Source of the DNA: Cystobacterineae bacterium
GTDB lineage: Bacteria > Myxococcota > Myxococcia > Myxococcales > Myxococcaceae
Assembly (NCBI GenBank): GCA_009781495.1
Contig: WQYA01000008.1
Span: forward strand, 1-64,000
Direction of reading: 5' to 3'
Length of the DNA: 64,000 nucleotides
Part shown: positions 9,472-18,666 of the stretch, in pieces
Numbering within the stretch: position 1 is the stretch's first letter
Layout: each line of letters begins with the position of its first letter
Notes under the pieces: generated by a model
What the model was told of the DNA's origin: nothing
The model's database searches: none
What the model saw: only the letters and a program-made list of their open reading frames with translations
Translations under genes and position numbers: made by a program

Positions 9472-10817
9472 AAAGCCTCCACCCACCGGCGAAACAAATT
9501 GCCGCGCTCTTCAAAATTTGCAAATTGGTCCTGCGAGGCGCAGGCCGGAGACAACAACACCACTTCGCCCGGCTTGGCCAATTGCCTGGCCTTCAAAACC
9601 GCTTCTTTCACATTTCCACAATCCAACACTTCTGTCTCTCCGGCAAAAGCCTGCGCCAACAAGACAGCATCTTCGCCCACTGTCAGCACGCCCAACACTT
9701 TTTTGCGCGAAGCATTTATAAGGGGTTGATATGAGGCGCCTTTGCCTCGGCCGCCCGCAATCAGCCAAACGGGGGAAGTCATGGCTTCCAGCGCGACGAG
9801 GGTGGCGTCGACGTTGGTGGCTTTGGAGTCGTTTATCCACTCTACGCCGTCCAACTCGCGCACAAACTCCAGGCGGTGCGCCAAACCCTCAAAGCTGCCC
9901 AGGCCCCGCGCCAAAGCCGACACGGGGATGCCGTGGGCATGGGCCATGCACAGGGCGGCCATGGCGTTGGAGAGGTTGTGGCGGCCGCGCAGGGAGCGGT
10001 TGGCCAGGGGCAAAAAGTGGGCGCCTTGGGGGGTGTATAACTCTATTCCGCCTTCCCCCCCTTTGGCCCAACCCTCTACCCCCTCGGGCCTGTCCTTCTC
10101 CAAAGAAAAACCCCACAACCCCCTCCCCTGCTCCCGCAGCGGGACGGCGTGCTTCCATAGGCGTGCTTCGTCCGCATTCAAAACGGCATAGGCCCCCGGG
10201 GGGGGACGCTCAAAAATGTGCAGCTTGGCCGCTTCATAGGCCTCCATGGTGCCGTAGCGCGCCAAATGGTCCTCCGTGAGGTTCAGCCAACACGCGCCGA
10301 GGAAACAGGCCTTGTGCAAACTCTCCAGTTGGTAGCTGGAAAGCTCCACCGCGTGCACGGCAAAAGCCTGTGCGCAAGCTTCCGTCAGCGGGCGTCCCAG
10401 GTTGCCGCCCACAAAGACGGGGGCGCGGGTTGGGGAGAGGAGGTGGCCCAGCAGGGCGGTGGTGGTGCTTTTGCCGTTGGTGCCCGTAATGCCCAGCAGA
10501 GGGCCCGCACCCTCGGGCAAACAGCGGAAGGCCAACTCTATTTCACCCCAGAGGGCAATGCCGCGTTGCAGGGCTTCTTGGCAGGCGGGGGAGTGGGGGC
10601 TCCACCCGGGGCTGAGTATGGCCACCTCCACACCCTCCCATAAAGCGGGGGACATGGGGCCCAAATGCAGCTTCGCGCCCAAAGCCAAAAGGCCCTCTGC
10701 TTGGAGGGTCGGGTTCTCATCCACCGCCAACACCTCCACCCCCTTGCGACACAAAAGCTGCGCCGCAGACTGTCCACTTTTTCCCAAGCCCAATATGAGG
10801 GCTTTTGAAGGAAACAT
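9468..10817 (-). CDS. murD: UDP-N-acetylmuramoylalanine--D-glutamate ligase MurD
   Basis: Second Mur ligase, adding D-Glu to UDP-MurNAc-L-Ala. The N-terminal nucleotide-binding motif is ALILGLGKSGQSAAQLL, the P-loop GTNGKSTTT lies at 112-120, and VEWINDSKATNVDAT with LIAGGRGKGASY marks the C-terminal domain. The ATG at 10817 lies 5 nt after the mraY stop, with GAGG at the right distance and overlapping that stop; this beats the longer upstream frame. 449 residues. Confidence 0.96.
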   Translation of the reverse strand: MFPSKALILGLGKSGQSAAQLLCRKGVEVLAVDENPTLQAEGLLALGAKLHLGPMSPALWEGVEVAILSPGWSPHSPACQEALQRGIALWGEIELAFRCLPEGAGPLLGITGTNGKSTTTALLGHLLSPTRAPVFVGGNLGRPLTEACAQAFAVHAVELSSYQLESLHKACFLGACWLNLTEDHLARYGTMEAYEAAKLHIFERPPPGAYAVLNADEARLWKHAVPLREQGRGLWGFSLEKDRPEGVEGWAKGGEGGIELYTPQGAHFLPLANRSLRGRHNLSNAMAALCMAHAHGIPVSALARGLGSFEGLAHRLEFVRELDGVEWINDSKATNVDATLVALEAMTSPVWLIAGGRGKGASYQPLINASRKKVLGVLTVGEDAVLLAQAFAGETEVLDCGNVKEAVLKARQLAKPGEVVLLSPACASQDQFANFEERGNLFRRWVEAL

Positions 10818-10822
10818 GAAGG

Positions 10823-11989
10823 CTACCTCAGTTTCAATGCAAGCAACGCCACCCCTCCACACATCACCGACATAATCCAAAACCGCACAATAATTTTGGG
10901 CTCCGCCCAGCCCTTCAACTCAAAATGGTGGTGTACGGGGGCCATGCGGAAAATACGGCGGCCCGTCGTTTTGAAGGAGGCCACTTGCAGCACCACGGAC
11001 AAGGCCTCTACCAAAAATACGCCGTGGATGATGGCGGACACCAACTCGTTTTTGCTGAGTATGGCCAACCCCCCCAACGCCCCCCCCAAAGCCAGGGAGC
11101 CTACGTCCCCCATAAAAATAGAAGCGGGGTAGGTGTTAAACCAGAGGAAGGAAATGCCGGCGCCCACCATGGCGGCGCACACCACGGCCAACTCCGCGCC
11201 GTCGGAAATGGGGGCGATGCCGAGGTATTGGTGGATGGGTATGCCCACGAGGCGCTGCCCCTCCGCGCCGGGGGCCCAGTCCGCAATGGCCACCGTGCTT
11301 CCACCCAAATAACACAGCACCGCAAACACCAAGCCGGAAACCACCGTGGGGGCAATGGCCAGGCCGTCGAGGCCGTCGGTGAGGTTGACGGCGTTGGAGG
11401 TGCCTACCAACAATACCCAACCCAAAAGCAGATAAAACCACCCCAAGTCAGGGTTAAAATAACGCGTGGGCACAAAGGGCATCACCAGCTTGGTGTCAAT
11501 GAGCAGCTGCGGCGCGCCGCCCTTCCAGGAGCAGAGGATGAAGCACACGGCCAACAAATAAAACAAGGTTTGCAAAAGCAGTTTGTAGCGCCCCGGCAGG
11601 CCCTTGGAGTTGCGTTTGGACAGCTTCAAATAGTCGTCCAAAAAACCAATGCCGCCGAAGCTGCCGGTTATCCACAGCATGGCCCATACGGGGCGGGAGG
11701 TGAGGTCCGCAAACAACAAGGTGGCCATGAAAAAACACAGCAGCATGAGGGCGCCTCCCATGGTGGGGGTGCCTTTCTTCTTCTGGTGCGTCTCGGGGGT
11801 GTCCTCGCGCACGTTGTCCTGCCCGTGTTGGGCGAAACGCAGCCTTTTAATCAAACTGGGGCCCAGCCACATGCCCAGGGCAAGCGCGGTGACGCCGGCG
11901 GCCACAATGCGAAACGTGGGGTAGCGCAAAAAATTCATCCAGCGGGCCCACTCCGTGCCTTCTAGGAGGGTATAGAGGGCATAAAGCAT
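10823..11989 (-). CDS. mraY: Phospho-MurNAc-pentapeptide transferase MraY
   Basis: Polytopic membrane enzyme moving phospho-MurNAc-pentapeptide onto undecaprenyl phosphate to make lipid I. Family motifs are the KKGTPTMGG segment, the Asp pair in FLDDYLK (118-119), NAVNLTDGLDGLAI, and the VHHHFELKGW motif near the C-terminus. About ten membrane segments. The ATG at 11989 lies 28 nt inside the 3' end of murF; N-terminal spacing relative to the conserved FLRYPTFR region supports this start. Confidence 0.97.
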   Translation of the reverse strand: MLYALYTLLEGTEWARWMNFLRYPTFRIVAAGVTALALGMWLGPSLIKRLRFAQHGQDNVREDTPETHQKKKGTPTMGGALMLLCFFMATLLFADLTSRPVWAMLWITGSFGGIGFLDDYLKLSKRNSKGLPGRYKLLLQTLFYLLAVCFILCSWKGGAPQLLIDTKLVMPFVPTRYFNPDLGWFYLLLGWVLLVGTSNAVNLTDGLDGLAIAPTVVSGLVFAVLCYLGGSTVAIADWAPGAEGQRLVGIPIHQYLGIAPISDGAELAVVCAAMVGAGISFLWFNTYPASIFMGDVGSLALGGALGGLAILSKNELVSAIIHGVFLVEALSVVLQVASFKTTGRRIFRMAPVHHHFELKGWAEPKIIVRFWIMSVMCGGVALLALKLR

Positions 11990-13410
11990 GCTTCGTCTCC
12001 TTCATTTATGCAAAGCGCATCCGCAATGCGCTCCAGGCGCATGCCTCGGCTTGCCTTCACCAACACCACGTCCCCTGGGCGCAACCACAAACGCAGAGGC
12101 TCCAAAGCCTCCGGCGCGTCCTCAAACCACAAGGCCGCCTCTCCCATGTACGCATGCGCCTTCTCCCAGGCCAAGTGCATGCGCTTGCCTATAAATATAA
12201 CCCCCCGCGCGTGCTGCGCAGCCCATTGCCCCACCTGCGCGTGGGCCTCGGCCTCGCTTTCACCCAACTCCAACATGTCGCCCAGGGCCAAGAGGGGGCG
12301 CTGGGGGGAAGCCAGTTGGGCAGCCGTGTGGAGAGCGGCCTGCATGGAGGCAGGGTTGGCGTTATAGCAGTCGTCGAGGATGCGTGTGCCCAAAGGCCCT
12401 GCGCGCAAACTCAAACGGCGCGGCACGGCTTTGGCCGCTTCAAGCCCGCGCACGCAATGGGCCAAATTGCAACCCAACACAAGGCCCATGGCCAAAGCGG
12501 CTGTGGCATTGAGTGCGTTGTGTTCTCCCAGCAGACGCAGGTGCGCTTCCACCCCCTGCCCCTGCCACTCCCAACGCAAACGCTGCCCCTCCGCCCCCAG
12601 GGAAAATATTTCCATAAGCCTCAAGTCCGCCCCGGGGCTTTTGCCATAGAGGAGTTGCTTGGCCACGCAACGTTGCGCTTGCGCCACAATTCTCGGCTCA
12701 TCCATGCATACGAGGGCTGTTGCTGTGGAGGGCAAGGCTTCAAACAACTCGCCCTTGGCTTTGGCCACCGCTTCTATGCTGCCCAAACCATAAAGGTGCG
12801 CCGCGTGGATGGCGCTGATGAGTCCCGCGTCGGGCATGGCCATGGCAGCCAGCCGCGAAATTTCGCCGGGGTTGCTCATGCCCATTTCAACCACACCGGC
12901 CCAATGCGTGGAGGACAGGCCCAGCAAAGTCAGCGGGAGGCCTATTTCATTGTTGAGGTTGCCTTGGGTTGCCAGGGCTTCGCCGCGCTGCCTCAAAATG
13001 GAGGCCACCAACTCTTTGGTGGTGGTTTTCCCGCTGGAGCCCGTAACAGCGCCCAAGGGGAGGGGGGTACGTTTGCGGTGGAAGTGGGCCAGTTGGCCTA
13101 GGGCTTTGAGGGTGTCGTTTACCTCTAATAGAATAAAACTTTCCGGCAATAAAACTTGCGGGCTAAAACCTTTTAATACCAAGGCCCCCCCTGCCCCTTT
13201 TTGGGCCGCTTGTGCAACAAAAGCTTGCCCGTCATATTTCTCCCCTTGGAGGGCGACAAAGAGGGCGCCGGGGGCCAAAGTCCTCGTGTCGGTGGACACG
13301 CTTGAAAACGAAACCTCTTGGAGGGCGCTTGGAGAAGGGGCCTTGTTGCGCAAAGGCAGGGGCGTCGCCTGGGCAGCCAAAACCACTTCTGCAAGAGAAA
13401 AGCAGGCCAT
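11962..13410 (-). CDS. murF: UDP-MurNAc-tripeptide--D-Ala-D-Ala ligase MurF
   Basis: Last Mur ligase, attaching D-Ala-D-Ala to finish the UDP-MurNAc-pentapeptide. An N-terminal MurE/F-type domain with DTRTLAPGALFVAL is followed by the P-loop GSSGKTTT at about 124, the central VVEMGMSNPGEI motif and the MurF-specific LDDCYNANPASMQAAL. The ATG at 13410 is 2 nt after the murE stop. The last 28 nt overlap the start of mraY. Confidence 0.96.
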   Translation of the reverse strand: MACFSLAEVVLAAQATPLPLRNKAPSPSALQEVSFSSVSTDTRTLAPGALFVALQGEKYDGQAFVAQAAQKGAGGALVLKGFSPQVLLPESFILLEVNDTLKALGQLAHFHRKRTPLPLGAVTGSSGKTTTKELVASILRQRGEALATQGNLNNEIGLPLTLLGLSSTHWAGVVEMGMSNPGEISRLAAMAMPDAGLISAIHAAHLYGLGSIEAVAKAKGELFEALPSTATALVCMDEPRIVAQAQRCVAKQLLYGKSPGADLRLMEIFSLGAEGQRLRWEWQGQGVEAHLRLLGEHNALNATAALAMGLVLGCNLAHCVRGLEAAKAVPRRLSLRAGPLGTRILDDCYNANPASMQAALHTAAQLASPQRPLLALGDMLELGESEAEAHAQVGQWAAQHARGVIFIGKRMHLAWEKAHAYMGEAALWFEDAPEALEPLRLWLRPGDVVLVKASRGMRLERIADALCINEGDEACFMPSIPS

Positions 13411-13412
13411 GC

Positions 13413-14915
13413 CTAGTTTCCCTGGAGGGCTTTTTGTACCTCTTCTAAGTCGCTGAAAGGCTCGCGTGTGCCGTCCTGCTCTTGGTAGCGCTCGTGGCCT
13501 TTGCCTGCAATGAGAATGACGTCGCCCGGCTTTGCCAGAGAAACGGCCGTTTGAATGGCTTGGGTGCGGTCCAACTCAATGACATAGCCGCGCTCGCCGG
13601 AGCGGACTTTGGCCACACTCAGCCTGCGCAGGTTATGGCTTTCAAGCCCGGGGACCATTTCTGCGACAATGTCTTCGGGGTCTTCCCCGCGGGAGTTGTC
13701 GCTTGTCAAAATGGGCAAGTCCGCAACCTCTGCGGCAGCCTCTCCCATGCAAGGCCGCTTTCCGGTGTCGCGCTCCCCGCCACAGCCAAACACCACCAGC
13801 AATTTGCCTGTGCATATTTTTCGAGCGGACAGCAAGGCGCAACGCAAGGCCGCCTCGGTATGGGCAAAATCCACCAGGGCCGTCACTCCGTTGGCCGCCA
13901 CCTTCTCCATGCGGCCGGGAATGTGCTTCATGTTTTCTATGCCGGCTTGCACATCCTTGCGTGAAAAGCCCAGCGACAATGTCAAACCCGCTGCGGCCAT
14001 AATGTTCTCCAGGTTGTGGGCGCCCAGGAGGTGGCTTTTTATGGGAATGTCGCCCGCCGGTGTTTTGAGTGTGGCCACAATGCCTTCTGCGCTGAAGCTG
14101 GTATTCGCAGCAAACAACTCGGCGCTGTCCTCACCGGAAAATTTCCAAGCCGTGCGGCGCCCCACGCGAAACTCGTTATAAATGCGCAAGGCATAGCTGT
14201 CTTCAGCAGAAACAATGGCCACGCCGCCTGGCGACAGGCCTTCTGTGAAGAGTTTACGTTTAGCTTGGAAATAGTCCTCCATATCCTTGTGGTAGTCCAA
14301 ATGGTCTCTGGACAAATTCATGAAGGCGGCGGAGCGGAAAGTCAGCCCGTGCACGCGCTCCTGCGTGAGGGCATGGCTGCTGACTTCCATCACCACCGTT
14401 TCCACGTCGGCGTCCACCATTTTGCGCAAATAGCCTTGCAACTCAACAGGCTCCGGCGTCGTGTGGCTGGGCTCGAAGGACTTGCCCGCATAGCGGTTGA
14501 CAATGGTGCTGAGCAGCCCCGTGGAGGAGCCGCCTGCCGCACAAATGGACTCCACCAGCCATGCCACCGTCGTTTTGCCGTTGGTGCCTGTCACCCCAAT
14601 CATATCCAAAGAGTCTGCGGGACGCCCATAGTAGTTGGCGGCGATAACGGCCAATACTTTGCGCGCCGAAGAAACCATAAACGCAGGAATTTTCGTTTCT
14701 CCCAACCCTTTTTCGCTGACGACAGCCGCCGCGCCACGGTTGATGGCTTCGGCTATATAAGTGGCGCCATCCGCATATACGCCGGGGAGCGCGATGAAGA
14801 GGTCTCCCTCTTTCACCTTGCGCGAGTCGGTGCAAAGCCCTTGAATTTCAGCTTTGACTTTCGAACTTAGGGCAGAGTCAACACCTGTGCCTGCCAAGAG
14901 ATCTTTAAGCTTCAT
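13413..14915 (-). CDS. murE: UDP-MurNAc-L-Ala-D-Glu ligase MurE, probably meso-DAP adding
   Basis: Third Mur ligase, adding the diamino acid. P-loop GTNGKTT at 110-116, substrate motif SHTTPEP, EVSSHAL and the lysine-rich AKRKLF segment are present. The diamino-acid selectivity motif is DNSR (406-409) where DNPR is usual for meso-diaminopimelate enzymes; the arginine that reads the extra carboxylate is kept, so meso-DAP is inferred. The C-terminal entry VDFAHTEAAL is also unusual (VDYAHTP is common). ATG at 14915, 20 nt after ftsI. Confidence 0.95.
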   Translation of the reverse strand: MKLKDLLAGTGVDSALSSKVKAEIQGLCTDSRKVKEGDLFIALPGVYADGATYIAEAINRGAAAVVSEKGLGETKIPAFMVSSARKVLAVIAANYYGRPADSLDMIGVTGTNGKTTVAWLVESICAAGGSSTGLLSTIVNRYAGKSFEPSHTTPEPVELQGYLRKMVDADVETVVMEVSSHALTQERVHGLTFRSAAFMNLSRDHLDYHKDMEDYFQAKRKLFTEGLSPGGVAIVSAEDSYALRIYNEFRVGRRTAWKFSGEDSAELFAANTSFSAEGIVATLKTPAGDIPIKSHLLGAHNLENIMAAAGLTLSLGFSRKDVQAGIENMKHIPGRMEKVAANGVTALVDFAHTEAALRCALLSARKICTGKLLVVFGCGGERDTGKRPCMGEAAAEVADLPILTSDNSRGEDPEDIVAEMVPGLESHNLRRLSVAKVRSGERGYVIELDRTQAIQTAVSLAKPGDVILIAGKGHERYQEQDGTREPFSDLEEVQKALQGN

Positions 14916-14935
14916 CTATCATTTCTTTCAACGCT

Positions 14936-16975
14936 TCAACGCGAAACTGTGGAAACAAGGGGCGTTAATTCCAATAAAACCTGTGTGCCCCTAGGGGCCA
15001 AAACCCCCGCAGGTGGTTTTTGCATTGCAACTCTTCCACTCCCATAAATTTGTGGCGTTAACGCCGATGTCAATACTTTTTGAATGGCCTGCCGCCCCCA
15101 AAGCCCTCCAACGTCGGGGACTCTTGTCCACCCTTCTTCTTCACCCTCCTCTGTTATTGCCTGCATATGCTTAATGGCCTCAACAACCATGGACTTCACC
15201 TCGGGAGCATCCGCTAACACTGCCACAGCAGAGGCCGCTTGTGGCATTTTTATCGGCGAAACCCCCAAATAAGGCAACACTTCTGCAGCAATCTCCCGAA
15301 ATGCCGGAGCGGCTACCTTACCGCCGAATACCTCTGTCTTCGGCTCATCTATGACGACCGCTATAACCAAACGGGAGGCGTCGGCCGGCGCCAGCCCTAT
15401 GAAGGAAGCAATGCGCTTGTCCGAATAGCCCCGGGCTACCAAATCTGCCTTCTGCGCGGTCCCCGTTTTGCCCGCAAGACGGTATTCCTCTAGTTTGGCT
15501 TGAGTGCCTGTTCCTCCTTTCTCAACCACACTTTCCAGCATGGAAACAACGGACTTCGCTGTGGACTCTGATATAACACGCCGCAGCGCCTGGGGATGAT
15601 TTTCGAACAGGACATTTCCTTCAGAGTCCACTACTTTTGACACCACATAGGGCTGCATCAATAGCCCCCCGTTCCCTAAAACACCATAGGCTGCCGCCAT
15701 TTGTATGGCGGATACGCTCAGGCCCTGCCCAAAAGCCTGGTTCACCAGGGCTATCTCCGCCTGCGGGTAGGGCAATAGCCCCCTCCCCTCCCCCGGTAGC
15801 CCCGTCTGCGGCTTCTCCCCAAAACCAAACTTTTTTGCATATTCATGTAATTTTTCACGCCCTAAAACTTGGCCTATTTTACCGATGCCTATGTTGGAGG
15901 ATACTTGTAAAACCTGGTGGGTGGTTAATTGCTTATGGGGGTGGGTGTCGTGAATGACTTTTTTCCCTACCAGCCAACGGCCTTTCTCACAGTCCCAGAG
16001 GGTATCGGCCTTTATTTGCGCCCCCTCCATGGCCGCGGCAACCACAAAAGGCTTGAAGGTGGAGCCCGGCTCAAACAAGTCCACCAAAGCGCGGTTGCGC
16101 AAGGTGGCCTTCGAAACACCCGTCGCCAGGTTGGGGTTAAAGGGGGGGTGGTTGGCAATGGCCAACAGCTCCCCTGTCTTGGCATCCATCACCACAGCCA
16201 TTCCAGCAACAGCTTGGTTTTCGGAAACGGCTCTCAAAAGCGCCTTCTCAGCAATGCGCTGAATGTTTCTGTCAATGCTTAAAAAAACTTTGGCGCCCTC
16301 CAGCGCATTCCAGTTTTCAAGGGGGTTGGTGGCCAGCTTTCGGCCCTTCGCGTCGCGAATGTTTTCACGCTTAATGTTTTCGCCTGAAAGCTCCCTCTCA
16401 TAAACCCATTCAATGCCTTCCAGGCCATGCCCGTCTATGCCTACGACGCCTATAAGGTGGGCCGCTAATTCCCTATGCGGGTAATAACGCCGGGGCTCCT
16501 TGGCAAAATGTACCCCCGGCAGGCCCAGCGCTTGGACTTTGGCCACTTCGCTTTGGGTGGCCTGGCGCTTTATCCACGCAAACCTGCGCGCACGCGAAAG
16601 ACGCGCCGACAACTCCTTCTCATCCAACTTCAAATTTTTCGCCAAAAGCTTCGCCGCCTGAGGCACGGAAGGCAACAAGTGGGGGTCCACCCAAATGGAA
16701 TCCACATCCACGCTTTGGGCCAAGGCGGAGCCATGCCTGTCGACAATGAGGCCCCTCCTGGCCGGTAACTCAATGGCGCGCAGGTATTGCTCTTCGGCCA
16801 TGCTCTTCAAATTGTCGTTTTGCTCCGTCTGCAAAAAAGCGGCACGCACCCAAACGCCCAAAAGCGCCAACAAAAAAAAGCTGCCTGCCAAAAACACACG
16901 AAAGCGCATCCATTTTTGAGGCGACTTTTCCACCATGGAATGGGCAGAAATGCGTTTGGCGTCGCGCAAACTCAT
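14936..16975 (-). CDS. ftsI: Septal transpeptidase FtsI (PBP3 / PbpB) with C-terminal PASTA domain
   Basis: Class B penicillin-binding protein crosslinking septal peptidoglycan, partner of FtsW. Order: basic cytoplasmic tail, one membrane segment at about 24-46, PBP dimerisation domain (RRGLIVDRHGSALAQS at about 73-88), transpeptidase domain with STFK (305-308), SSN (359-361) and KTGT (503-506), and a PASTA domain at about 615-675 (RVPDVGGLWGRQAIQ, then PPAGVLAPRGTQV). The PASTA domain makes it longer than the E. coli protein; PASTA-tailed PBPs occur in several phyla. The ATG overlaps the ftsL stop as ATGA. Confidence 0.96.
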   Translation of the reverse strand: MSLRDAKRISAHSMVEKSPQKWMRFRVFLAGSFFLLALLGVWVRAAFLQTEQNDNLKSMAEEQYLRAIELPARRGLIVDRHGSALAQSVDVDSIWVDPHLLPSVPQAAKLLAKNLKLDEKELSARLSRARRFAWIKRQATQSEVAKVQALGLPGVHFAKEPRRYYPHRELAAHLIGVVGIDGHGLEGIEWVYERELSGENIKRENIRDAKGRKLATNPLENWNALEGAKVFLSIDRNIQRIAEKALLRAVSENQAVAGMAVVMDAKTGELLAIANHPPFNPNLATGVSKATLRNRALVDLFEPGSTFKPFVVAAAMEGAQIKADTLWDCEKGRWLVGKKVIHDTHPHKQLTTHQVLQVSSNIGIGKIGQVLGREKLHEYAKKFGFGEKPQTGLPGEGRGLLPYPQAEIALVNQAFGQGLSVSAIQMAAAYGVLGNGGLLMQPYVVSKVVDSEGNVLFENHPQALRRVISESTAKSVVSMLESVVEKGGTGTQAKLEEYRLAGKTGTAQKADLVARGYSDKRIASFIGLAPADASRLVIAVVIDEPKTEVFGGKVAAPAFREIAAEVLPYLGVSPIKMPQAASAVAVLADAPEVKSMVVEAIKHMQAITEEGEEEGWTRVPDVGGLWGRQAIQKVLTSALTPQIYGSGRVAMQKPPAGVLAPRGTQVLLELTPLVSTVSR

Positions 16976-17289
16976 AGCGGCTCCAGGCGAATAACGCTGC
17001 CTGGCGTGGGAATCCCCATCCCCCCTTGCTCCTTCGCCAACTTCTCAAGCCGCGTGGGAGACTTCAGCGTCGTCAATTCCAGTTTCAACATGGCATGCTC
17101 GCGCTCAAGCTTCTGGTTCTGCTGCTCTAAGGCGGAAAGCTCATAGCCCATCTTCACCGCCATAACGTGAGAGGAGACATAAACCACCCCTAGGGCTACC
17201 AGCGCCCCCCATAACAGGAGACTTGGCAATATTTCCCAAACAATACCGCTTAGCGTTGTTCCATAACGTTTGGAAATAACCAGCGCCAT
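16972..17289 (-). CDS. ftsL: Cell division protein FtsL
   Basis: Small bitopic divisome protein that pairs with FtsB and FtsQ and helps activate FtsWI. About 105 residues: short cytoplasmic tail, membrane segment at about 18-42, then a heptad-patterned coiled coil (LSALEQQNQKLEREHAML) and the closing motif LEKLAKEQGGMG. The frame could begin with the TTG at 17295, which overlaps the rsmH stop as TTGA, but the ATG two codons later (17289) is more likely. The position between rsmH and ftsI confirms identity, as sequence alone is weakly conserved. Confidence 0.88.
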   Translation of the reverse strand: MALVISKRYGTTLSGIVWEILPSLLLWGALVALGVVYVSSHVMAVKMGYELSALEQQNQKLEREHAMLKLELTTLKSPTRLEKLAKEQGGMGIPTPGSVIRLEPL

Positions 17290-17291
17290 AT

Positions 17292-18239
17292 TCAAACCAA
17301 CCTTTGAAGGGCACGCAGCTTCGCACTGCGCGCACGCGGGTTTTGGGCCACCTCTTCCTCCGTGGGACGAATGGCTTTGGGCGTCAACAACGCAAAGGCA
17401 GCACCCTCTGAGGCTTCACCCCTGAGGGGCAAACGGGCTTGCTCTGCCAAAAGCGGCGCCCTTCCGCTGTAGGCCAGAAAACTCTGCTTCACCCGCCTGT
17501 CTTCCAGGGAGTGGAAAGAAATAATGGCGACAACCCCTCCCACTTTGAGACATTTGGGAAGGCTTTTCAGCGCGCTCTCCAAGGCTTCCAACTCCCTGTT
17601 CACCGCTATGCGCAAAGCTTGAAAGGACTTCGTCGCTACGTGAATTTTTCGCGGCCAATGGGCACGGGGCACCGCACGCTCAATGCAGGCTACGGCCTCC
17701 GAGGTTGTTTGAGGAAGCCCTTGTTTCAACCGGCGGGCAATGGCAGGGGCAAAACGCTCCTCGCCCAACTCCCTCAAAACAGCAGCCAAATGCTTTTCGT
17801 CCCAAAGGGCAATCAGCTCGGCAGCCGTTGCCCCCTTCTGGGACATACGCATGTCCAGGGGGCCCTCCACTTGGAATGAAAAACCCCGCCCCCCCGCGTC
17901 TAATTGCCTCGAAGAAATCCCTAAATCCATCAATAACCCGTCACAGGGCTCTAACCCCGACTCCAATACCTCGGCGAAATTTCCACATATGGCTTGAAAC
18001 TGGGCGCCAAAACTTTGAAGGCGCTGCGCACAAAACCGCAGGGCCTCCTCGTCTTGCTCTATGCCCGTCACTTGGGCGCCGCGGCGCAACAGCGCCTCCG
18101 TATGCCCACCCGCTCCTAAAGTGGCATCTATCAACTTTTTCCCCGGCTTCGGGCTCAGCAACTTCAGCGTCTCCTCCAATAATACACTTTTATGCCCGCT
18201 GTAGCCCACGCCACCCCCCTCTGGCCCCCCGCTGCTCAC
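17292..18239 (-). CDS. rsmH: 16S rRNA m4C1402 methyltransferase RsmH (MraW)
   Basis: SAM-dependent enzyme methylating N4 of C1402 in 16S rRNA. Recognised by GHKSVLLEETLKLLSP at the N-terminus, the SAM loop DATLGAGGHTEALL, GLLMDLGISSRQLD with GRGFSFQ, and IISFHSLEDRRVKQ. 315 residues. The start is GTG at 18239, overlapping the upstream STAS gene stop as GTGA. In most dcw clusters rsmH follows mraZ directly; here one gene is interposed. Confidence 0.97.
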   Translation of the reverse strand: MSSGGPEGGGVGYSGHKSVLLEETLKLLSPKPGKKLIDATLGAGGHTEALLRRGAQVTGIEQDEEALRFCAQRLQSFGAQFQAICGNFAEVLESGLEPCDGLLMDLGISSRQLDAGGRGFSFQVEGPLDMRMSQKGATAAELIALWDEKHLAAVLRELGEERFAPAIARRLKQGLPQTTSEAVACIERAVPRAHWPRKIHVATKSFQALRIAVNRELEALESALKSLPKCLKVGGVVAIISFHSLEDRRVKQSFLAYSGRAPLLAEQARLPLRGEASEGAAFALLTPKAIRPTEEEVAQNPRARSAKLRALQRLV

Positions 18240-18655
18240 AGGGCCTTCTCAAGACGAAACCCTTGCCCCCGCCCCGCCCCCACGTCGTGGCCAAACGGCC
18301 TCACCGCTATGCCGCCAAAAGCCGCATGCGCAGGCCATATGCCTTCATAATAGTCAAAGGCCTCCTGCACCCCCGCGGAACAAAAAATAGCATAAATATA
18401 GGGGGTTAAACCGCAAACCTTTATTTCCCCGCCTTGTTTTTTAAGGGAATTGGCAAAGCTGAGCCAGCTGTGCAGGCCACGGTAGTCCACATGGGTGACT
18501 TCTGAAAAGTCCACCACAAACTCGAAAATGCCCCGCGCAACCAAACGCGCAAAAGCCTCCTTCATCCCCCCCATCTCCTCTCGGCCCATCTCCCCCTCTA
18601 AACGCGCAATGGCGACACCGTCTGCTTCAATGGAAAATACCCAGGGCACGCGCAC
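18236..18655 (-). CDS. STAS-domain protein between mraZ and rsmH
   Basis: About 139 residues resembling an anti-sigma-factor-antagonist (STAS) domain: alternating strands and helices such as GVAIARLEGEM, FEFVVDFSEVTHVDYRGLHS, then LKKQGGEIKVCGLTP. The loop that normally carries the phosphorylated serine (DSSG-like) reads DYRG, so classical phospho-switching is unlikely. The frame stays open upstream inside mraZ, but a strong AAAGGAG (18661-18667) sits 5 nt before GTG 18655; a second GTG at 18649 is possible. It is coupled to rsmH by a GTGA overlap. Target unknown; a link to division or envelope control is inferred from location only. Confidence 0.75.
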   Translation of the reverse strand: MRVPWVFSIEADGVAIARLEGEMGREEMGGMKEAFARLVARGIFEFVVDFSEVTHVDYRGLHSWLSFANSLKKQGGEIKVCGLTPYIYAIFCSAGVQEAFDYYEGIWPAHAAFGGIAVRPFGHDVGAGRGQGFRLEKAL

Positions 18656-18666
18656 AAACACTCCTT

